DNA of 10,260 nucleotides from positions 1-10,260 of the forward strand of contig CADBXH010000124.1 of the NCBI GenBank assembly GCA_902798605.1, given 5' to 3'. This stretch comes from an uncultured Ruminococcus sp. GTDB taxonomy: Bacteria; Bacillota_A; Clostridia; Oscillospirales; Acutalibacteraceae. The notes beneath the pieces are model-generated. The model saw only the letters and a list, made by a program, of their open reading frames with translations. It made no database searches and was not told the origin of the DNA. Shown here one piece after another: positions 6,780 through 10,260 of this stretch (within the stretch, counting starts at the first letter, position 1; every line of letters begins with the position of its first letter). The translations under genes were made by a program, and so were the position numbers.

Positions 6780-6956
6780 ATGAAATATATGTGCGAGCCC
6801 TGCGGCTACATTTATGACCCCGCAGAGGGCGATCCCGACGGCGGTATCGCTCCCGGCAGTATCGCTCCCGGCACAGCGTTCGAGGATATCCCCGACGATT
6901 GGTGCTGCCCCGTATGCGGCGTAGGCAAAGATGACTTTGTCCCTTATGAGGATTGA
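6780..6956 (+). CDS. Rubredoxin with an expanded loop
   Basis: Rubredoxins are small cytoplasmic electron carriers with one iron held by four cysteines; in anaerobes they pass electrons to oxygen- and peroxide-reducing enzymes. The 58-residue product begins [20 protein letters not shown] and ends [18 protein letters not shown]. The iron ligands are C5, C8, C43 and C46 in the two CxxC knuckles; C42 is an additional cysteine where the family usually has another residue. Usual rubredoxins have about 52-54 residues with 30 positions between the second and third ligands; here there are 35, because [10 protein letters not shown] is duplicated at about 23-32. AAAGGAGA lies at a good distance from the ATG. 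The gene lies 83 nt after ddh and before a strong terminator, so it probably ends this transcription unit. Confidence 0.95.
   Translation: MKYMCEPCGYIYDPAEGDPDGGIAPGSIAPGTAFEDIPDDWCCPVCGVGKDDFVPYED
6845..6874 (+). repeat. 15-nt in-frame tandem duplication inside the rubredoxin gene
   Basis: TATCGCTCCCGGCAG (6845-6859) is followed directly by TATCGCTCCCGGCAC (6860-6874), 14 of 15 bases identical. The length is a multiple of three, so the frame is kept and five residues (Ser-Ile-Ala-Pro-Gly) are added to the loop before the second metal-binding knuckle. Confidence 0.92.
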
Positions 6957-6968
6957 TTTGCAAATCAA
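6953..6968. repeat. 16-bp perfect palindrome overlapping the rubredoxin stop codon
   Basis: TTGATTTGCAAATCAA is self-complementary without a spacer and contains the TGA stop. Its inner 14 bp recur exactly at 9003-9016 in front of the lipoprotein gene. With no loop it is more like a protein-binding site or repeat core than an RNA hairpin. Confidence 0.7.
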
Positions 6969-7003
6969 GGACCTGCTTCGTGCTTGAAGCAGGTCCATTT
7001 TTT
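6969..7003 (+). terminator. Rho-independent terminator after the rubredoxin gene
   Basis: GGACCTGCTTC (6969-6979) pairs perfectly with GAAGCAGGTCC (6986-6996) around a 6-nt loop, giving an 11-bp stem. An A and then six T (6998-7003) follow. It lies 12 nt beyond the stop codon and closes the nadB-to-rubredoxin unit. Confidence 0.93.
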
Positions 7004-7010
7004 ACGCTTC

Positions 7011-7040
7011 TGCAATTGCATGCAATTGCATACAAATGCA
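7011..7040. repeat. Tandem palindromic decamers
   Basis: TGCAATTGCA occurs twice in a row (7011-7020 and 7021-7030), followed by a third, 8-of-10 copy TACAAATGCA (7031-7040). Each exact unit is itself a perfect palindrome, so the pair is also a 20-bp palindrome. It lies between two convergent terminators and no gene reads across it. Confidence 0.8.
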
Positions 7041-7125
7041 GGTAAGAGAAAGAAGAAGAGAAAGAATAAAAGAAAGATAAAGATAAATATAAAGATAAAT
7101 ACAAAGATAAAGAGAAAGAGAAAAA
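7041..7125. repeat. Purine-rich low-complexity tract
   Basis: About 85 nt of almost pure A and G on the plus strand, with only scattered T and a single C, built from degenerate GATAAA/AAAGAT and AGAGAAAG units. It lies between the decamer repeats and the terminator of the MutS-like gene. A plus-strand reading frame through it would encode a Lys/Arg/Ile-rich peptide and has no ribosome site, so it is not called as a gene. Confidence 0.75.
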
Positions 7126-7153
7126 GGAACAGGAGCCGAAAAAGCTCCTGTTC
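7121..7153 (-). terminator. Terminator of the MutS-like gene
   Basis: Read on the minus strand, GAACAGGAGC (7153-7144), a 7-nt loop and GCTCCTGTTC (7136-7127) form a perfect 10-bp stem. One C then five T follow (7125-7121) and the pyrimidine-rich tail continues. It starts about 9 nt after the stop codon. Confidence 0.88.
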
Positions 7154-7161
7154 TCTCTCTG

Positions 7162-8856
7162 CTATCTTTTGCTGTCTATAGTATTCTTCATCTGCTTGAA
7201 CGACACGCCGTATTTTAGCGCGATATCCTTTGCGTAGCTGACTCCCTGCGGAGGAAGCAGGCTGACTTTAAAGCTGCGCTCGCCGTCGTGGACGCCCGTT
7301 ACAAGGCTCGCCGCCCTGCTCTTGCCGTCTACCGAATCATTTATCTCGTCACAGCTCCGCGCAAGGTCGTGCATATGGGTGTTGAAAATCGCCCTCGCGC
7401 CGAGGTAACGCATCGCGCTCACCACGTCCTTGGCGATAAACAAGCCCTCGGTAACGCTGGTAGTCGCTAAGCTCTCGTTTAGCAGCATTATGCTGCGCTC
7501 GGTCGCCATATCAAAGATCTCCGCGAGTCGCTTGCTCTCCTCGCCCAGTCTGCCGAGGTCAACGGTGTCGTTCTCATCCGCGGGAAAGTGGGTAAAGATA
7601 TTGTCGCACGGACTGATCTCAGCGTATGAGGCAGGCACATAGATTCCGAGCTGACCGAGCAGCATCGCCAAGCCCCACGCTTGGGTAAAGATGGTCTTGC
7701 CGCCGCGGTTGGGGCCCGTCAGTATAAATATCCTGTGCTCATCGTTAAAATCTATACCGTTCGTAATGATGTTTATATCCTCGCCTTTTACTTTATTAAT
7801 AACGAGTTTAAGATTGTATAATTCTTTAAAAGAACAATCGCGTTTGTCTGTGTCAAGGATAACGGGCTTGCAGACGGGCATTCCCACAGCCTTGATTTTG
7901 TCGATAAGCTCCGCCCATCTTACATAAAAGAGAATCTCGGGCATCAGCTTTATCAATGTGTAACCGCTCATATTGACGTAGCGCCTGAGCGTGGATTTTA
8001 TCTCGGAACAGGTGCGCTTGAGTATTTCGCTCACGGGCTTTTTTATCGCCTCGGAGAGCGGGTCGTCGCCTGTCGCGGCGCCGCCTTCGACACCTATACC
8101 CAAGTACGCCGCAGGGGTACGGTTTATCTCTACGGGCTTTGTATTTTTCCGCTCGTTCGCGGGGTGGAACTGCTTAAAGCCGGTAACGTCCGTTCCGTCG
8201 TGCAGCTCGTTCTTTTGGCTCGCAAAATTCATAAACCGCTTCATCAGTCCGGCGTCGGTGAATTTCTCGTTATTCAAAGAGAGCACGCCTGCTGTCCTCG
8301 GGCGCAGAAAAGCGTCGAGGTTAACACCGATCGTGATACTCTTAAGGCAGCGCGCCTTTGCGAGCGTTTCGTCAATATCCTGCTTGAGCTCGTCAAATCC
8401 GCTTTCGCGCTCGATGTCGATAACCATCTGTTTTAATGCAAGAAGCCCATCGGATTGGATATCGATCCTCGAGAGCGTGTCCTTTATCATCCTGATACAA
8501 GTTACATAATCGTCGATCTCCCGAACACGGTTGATAAGCGACCAAAGCTGAGACGCCTCCTGATCCTTTTGGAACCGCTCCAAATCGCGCAGATCGGCAA
8601 GCTTTAACGTAAGCTCGATCATAGCTACTCTAAGCTTGGGGAATTTCAGAAAATCCTCGAACACATCGCAGCGATAACGGATGACCTCGGGATCGTCGGT
8701 AATTTTTTTCATTGCTGAGCAAATCAGCTCGCGCTCACTTTTTTTGTCAGTCAGCGCGTCAACAATAAAGTCTATCGAAAGATCGTTGACCGCCTCATCG
8801 GTCAGCGTTTTGTTATCTCTTTGAGCCCCCTGCGGGTACATCAGGCTGAAATCCAT
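7162..8856 (-). CDS. MutS-related ATPase (MutS lever/clamp and ATPase domains only)
   Basis: This 564-residue protein has the MutS ATPase domain at about 370-560: Walker A GPNRGGKT at 381-388, a Q-loop-like region after it, GRLGEESKRLAEI at 435-447 in the signature position, a Walker B region SIMLLNESLATTS at 455-467, and the H-loop segment NTHMHDL at 492-498. The first 360 residues are mainly helical and match the expected place of the MutS core/lever region; the mismatch-binding N-terminal domain with its Phe-x-Glu motif is absent, so it is not canonical MutS. No Smr nuclease domain is seen at the C-terminus, unlike MutS2. The Walker B aspartate is replaced by asparagine (N460-E461). Such Asn-Glu forms occur in a clostridial MutS-like group as I recall, but I cannot verify that. 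The function is unknown; DNA-structure binding or a role in recombination is inference. The ATG follows GAGGG at normal spacing, and the gene stands alone with its own promoter and terminator. Confidence 0.85.
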   Translation of the reverse strand: MDFSLMYPQGAQRDNKTLTDEAVNDLSIDFIVDALTDKKSERELICSAMKKITDDPEVIRYRCDVFEDFLKFPKLRVAMIELTLKLADLRDLERFQKDQEASQLWSLINRVREIDDYVTCIRMIKDTLSRIDIQSDGLLALKQMVIDIERESGFDELKQDIDETLAKARCLKSITIGVNLDAFLRPRTAGVLSLNNEKFTDAGLMKRFMNFASQKNELHDGTDVTGFKQFHPANERKNTKPVEINRTPAAYLGIGVEGGAATGDDPLSEAIKKPVSEILKRTCSEIKSTLRRYVNMSGYTLIKLMPEILFYVRWAELIDKIKAVGMPVCKPVILDTDKRDCSFKELYNLKLVINKVKGEDINIITNGIDFNDEHRIFILTGPNRGGKTIFTQAWGLAMLLGQLGIYVPASYAEISPCDNIFTHFPADENDTVDLGRLGEESKRLAEIFDMATERSIMLLNESLATTSVTEGLFIAKDVVSAMRYLGARAIFNTHMHDLARSCDEINDSVDGKSRAASLVTGVHDGERSFKVSLLPPQGVSYAKDIALKYGVSFKQMKNTIDSKR

Positions 8857-8886
8857 AGCTTTCCCTCACTTTTTTCTAATGACTTT

Positions 8887-8915
8887 ATTATACAACCGAA
8901 ACGGCTGTTTTTCAA
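8887..8915 (-). promoter_or_regulatory. Promoter of the MutS-like gene
   Basis: On the minus strand, -35 TTGAAA (8910-8915), a 17-nt spacer and a perfect -10 TATAAT (8887-8892). The expected start at about 8880 gives a leader of roughly 24 nt with GTGAGGG as ribosome site. The spacer holds a short CCG-AAA-CGG dyad. Confidence 0.82.
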
Positions 8916-8976
8916 TCATTTTTTCAGCTAAACCCAAATCAAAAAAACATCATTTGTATATATGCATAAAAAGTAG

Positions 8977-9027
8977 ATCAAAAATATGTTTAGTTTTAAT
9001 AGTGATTTGCAAATCAAAATATGTTAG
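8977..9027 (+). repeat. Two direct repeats upstream of the lipoprotein gene
   Basis: ATCAAAAATATGTTTAG (8977-8993) and ATCAAAATATGTTAG (9013-9027) are near-identical apart from two single-base length differences. They start 36 nt apart. The second runs into the -10 box of the lipoprotein promoter, so they could be paired operator sites. Confidence 0.55.
9003..9016. promoter_or_regulatory. 14-bp perfect palindrome in the -35 region of the lipoprotein gene
   Basis: TGATTTGCAAATCA is self-complementary and sits where the -35 element and spacer of the promoter below would be. The same 14 bp occur at 6954-6967. It is a candidate operator, but the regulator is unknown. Confidence 0.5.
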
Positions 9028-9030
9028 AAT
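9022..9030 (+). promoter_or_regulatory. Extended -10 promoter element of the lipoprotein gene
   Basis: TGT-TAGAAT matches an extended -10 (TGn followed by a 5-of-6 match to TATAAT). The -35 region is poor (GTGATT at 9002-9007 with a 17-nt spacer), which fits extended -10 promoters or a regulated one. The predicted start is about 9037, some 30 nt before the ATG. Confidence 0.55.
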
Positions 9031-9066
9031 AAAGGTGACCTATTTATTTTGAAAGGAACGTGATTT

Positions 9067-9831
9067 ATGAAAAGTAAAAAAATCATATCTGTGAGCTCCA
9101 TTGTCCTCGCGGTTTTGATGATCGCGGCAGCTCTCAGCGGATGCTCAGGCGCAAGCTCTGCGCTCAAGGATACCAAGGAGAAAGCAACAAAAGTCATCTC
9201 GGATTACAATTCCAAGTTCAACTCCACACAGCTTGATTTTGCCAACGAAGCATTTGCAAAGGGCGAAAACGCGGCAAAAGCCTTCAAGCCCGGTCTTTCT
9301 GATGCGGAATTGGAAAAAATCGCAAAGGATAACGGACTCACAAGCATAACCGTTTCCGACGCTAAAGGCAATATCGTTGCGTGCTATCCCAAGGACGCCG
9401 AAAAAGGTAAGCTCAAAGACACAAAGGATAAAGTGGGATTTACAAAAATTGCCAAGGGCATCACCGAAAAAATGATGAACGATGATCCTCCTTACAACGC
9501 AGAAACCAAAACCTACGCTATTCTCGCCGGAGTTAAGAGAGTTGACGCCGACGGCGCAGTTGTTGTAGGCTTTGACTCCGCGGATTATGCTAAGGTTTCG
9601 GGTATCAACCTTGCGGATGAGTGCGGCGACAACACTGTTGTAATCAAGGACGACAAGGTTATCAGCTCAAATATCGACGGGATCGAGCTCGACAAAACCC
9701 TCGAGGACATCGGTATTTCCAAGGACGATTTGAAGAAGGACAGCTTTACATTCAAAGCAGGCGACAAGTCCTACAACGCGGTTGCAACAACATCGGGCGG
9801 ATTGACCGCAATCTGCGCTTCTCCCGCATAA
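9067..9831 (+). CDS. Lipoprotein, possible Cache-like sensor domain
   Basis: The 254-residue product starts with a lipoprotein signal peptide: basic MKSKK, a hydrophobic core at 6-22 and the lipobox L23-S-G-C26, so the mature protein should begin at C26 and be anchored to the outer face of the membrane. After a short Ser/Ala/Lys linker there is a helical stretch (about 32-70), then segments such as GLTSITVSDAKGNIVACYP and, later, GAVVVGFDSADY. These resemble the strand pattern and 'D-x-x-G' turn of extracellular Cache/PAS-like ligand-binding domains from chemoreceptors; this is a weak resemblance only. No kinase, transporter or enzyme motif is visible. It is Lys/Asp-rich with AT-richer codons than the neighbours. 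The ATG follows GAAAGGAA at a usual distance. It stands alone between its own promoter and terminator. The function is unknown; a ligand-binding or envelope-sensing role is inference. Confidence 0.85.
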   Translation: MKSKKIISVSSIVLAVLMIAAALSGCSGASSALKDTKEKATKVISDYNSKFNSTQLDFANEAFAKGENAAKAFKPGLSDAELEKIAKDNGLTSITVSDAKGNIVACYPKDAEKGKLKDTKDKVGFTKIAKGITEKMMNDDPPYNAETKTYAILAGVKRVDADGAVVVGFDSADYAKVSGINLADECGDNTVVIKDDKVISSNIDGIELDKTLEDIGISKDDLKKDSFTFKAGDKSYNAVATTSGGLTAICASPA

Positions 9832-9843
9832 TTTCAAACTAAA

Positions 9844-9887
9844 AATAAAAACGAGCAGATTCTTGACGGGATCTGCTCGTTTTTATT
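9844..9887. terminator. Strong terminator after the lipoprotein gene, possibly bidirectional
   Basis: The arm at 9844-9860 (core ACGAGCAGAT) pairs perfectly over 17 bp with the arm at 9871-9887 (core ATCTGCTCGT) around a 10-nt loop. The right arm ends in TTTTTATT and the left arm starts with the complementary A-rich run, so it could work on both strands. It begins 12 nt after the lipoprotein stop codon. Confidence 0.93.
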
Positions 9888-9936
9888 CGGAAAACTTTAT
9901 ATTTTAAGGAGGAGAGGATTTTTTTGATTTACTATG

Positions 9937-9963
9937 GTTATAGTATATCACATCGACTATAAC
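9937..9963. repeat. 8-bp inverted repeat
   Basis: GTTATAGT and ACTATAAC are perfect complements separated by 11 nt. It follows the Shine-Dalgarno-like AAGGAGGAG by about 20 nt. No T-run follows. It may be an operator or chance in AT-rich DNA. Confidence 0.45.
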
Positions 9964-10014
9964 AAAATCCTAACAAAAATCATGGTATTTTAAAGTATTT
10001 TAATATTTTATTTT

Positions 10015-10057
10015 AAACCAAAACACAGGAAGCGTTATGCTCCCTGCGTCTTGGTTT
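10015..10057. terminator. Imperfect long hairpin followed by a T-rich run, possible terminator
   Basis: AAACCAA pairs with TTGGTTT (7 bp), then twelve further positions pair with three A-C mismatches, closing on a GTTAT loop (10034-10038). A T-rich plus-strand sequence follows from 10058. There is no clear gene just upstream for it to terminate, so it may be a decayed terminator or part of a repeat element. Confidence 0.45.
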
Positions 10058-10064
10058 GTTGTTT

Positions 10065-10100
10065 CTTTTTGTTGTTACTTTTTGTTGTTACTTTTTGTTA
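10065..10100 (+). repeat. 13-nt tandem repeat
   Basis: CTTTTTGTTGTTA occurs twice exactly (10065-10077 and 10078-10090), then a third copy is cut after 10 nt (CTTTTTGTTA, 10091-10100), giving about 2.8 units. It directly follows the imperfect hairpin. Confidence 0.88.
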
Positions 10101-10260
10101 AGAGGTTATCTATGAAAAATTAGGGGTTAGCAAATTAGTGTTACCAATAGTGCTTGGTAATTGTCGGGAATTCGAGTTCGCCGATATTACAGACTTTTCT
10201 TCTCGAATTGCGGTGTCGCCGCCGCGACCAACGTCACGTTGCCGACTTAGCCTGAGTATC

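Larger units (their letters stand above)
9888..10260. other. AT- and repeat-rich non-coding stretch at the right edge
   Basis: No convincing gene is seen in these 373 nt. A strong Shine-Dalgarno-like AAGGAGGAG (9906-9914) precedes only a 12-codon frame starting with TTG that ends at 9963. The stretch contains an 8-bp inverted repeat, an imperfect long hairpin, a 13-nt tandem repeat, a 7-bp hairpin TTACCAA-N6-TTGGTAA (10141-10160), and an 8-bp inverted repeat AATTCGAG/CTCGAATT (10169-10176 and 10202-10209). The last 60 nt turn GC-rich. One minus-strand frame is open from the window edge to a stop at 10110-10112 (50 codons), too short and unremarkable to call. Confidence 0.6.

Noticed and set aside
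6984..7181. Plus-strand frame of 65 codons rich in Lys and Arg
   Set aside because: It starts inside the rubredoxin terminator, runs through the purine tract and the opposing terminator, has no ribosome site, and its composition is explained by the low-complexity DNA.
9923..9963. Twelve-codon peptide starting with TTG after AAGGAGGAG
   Set aside because: Very short, no known leader-peptide pattern, and the start codon is non-standard; kept only as part of the description of the non-coding stretch.
10110..10259. Minus-strand frame of 50 codons open at the right edge, ending at a TAG
   Set aside because: No recognisable motif, Ser/Arg/Asn-rich composition like translated intergenic DNA, and the start lies outside the window. 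It could be the tail of a gene, but nothing in the sequence supports it.

Overview
The window looks like chromosomal DNA from an anaerobic member of the Bacillota, most likely class Clostridia and perhaps near the Oscillospirales/Ruminococcus groups. The reasons are an SRP RNA gene directly upstream of dnaX (the arrangement known from Bacillus), a rubredoxin, a Clostridia-type meso-diaminopimelate dehydrogenase, strong GGAGG ribosome binding sites, and sigma-A-like promoters in AT-rich gaps between GC-richer genes. I cannot name a genus. There is no transposase, integrase, phage gene or CRISPR array, so this is mostly a housekeeping neighbourhood.

Layout. Positions 1-3307 are read leftward: hflX (ribosome-associated GTPase), a PAP2-type phosphatase 2 nt behind it, then an SRP RNA gene with its own promoter, then dnaX (clamp-loader subunit, 3' end outside the window). 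At 3363-3412 two face-to-face promoters overlap: one drives hflX leftward, the other drives a rightward biosynthetic cluster, and an inverted repeat sits at the shared site. The rightward cluster is nadB (L-aspartate oxidase), nadC (quinolinate phosphoribosyltransferase, broken by an apparent deletion of about 50 nt plus frame change), ddh (meso-diaminopimelate dehydrogenase) and a small rubredoxin gene with a 5-residue tandem duplication, ending in a strong terminator. A short repeat-rich gap (palindromic decamers and a purine tract) separates it from a leftward gene for a MutS-related ATPase with its own terminator and promoter. A rightward lipoprotein gene with a possible Cache-like sensor domain and a 17-bp-stem terminator follows. 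The last 370 nt are AT-rich and repeat-rich with no supportable gene.

How the genes relate. NadB and NadC catalyse two of the three steps of de novo NAD synthesis from aspartate; nadA, the middle step, is not in the window. Ddh makes the lysine/peptidoglycan precursor meso-DAP with NADPH and sits 25 nt behind nadC. HflX and the PAP2 enzyme appear translationally coupled. SRP RNA (protein targeting) and DnaX (replication) are linked by position rather than function.

I did not find a clearly new biological system. The observations most worth checking are the nadC lesion, the rubredoxin duplication, the overlapping divergent promoters with an inverted repeat, the extra hairpin in the SRP RNA, the slippery site plus hairpin in dnaX, the MutS-like Walker B variant, and a 14-bp palindrome shared by two loci.
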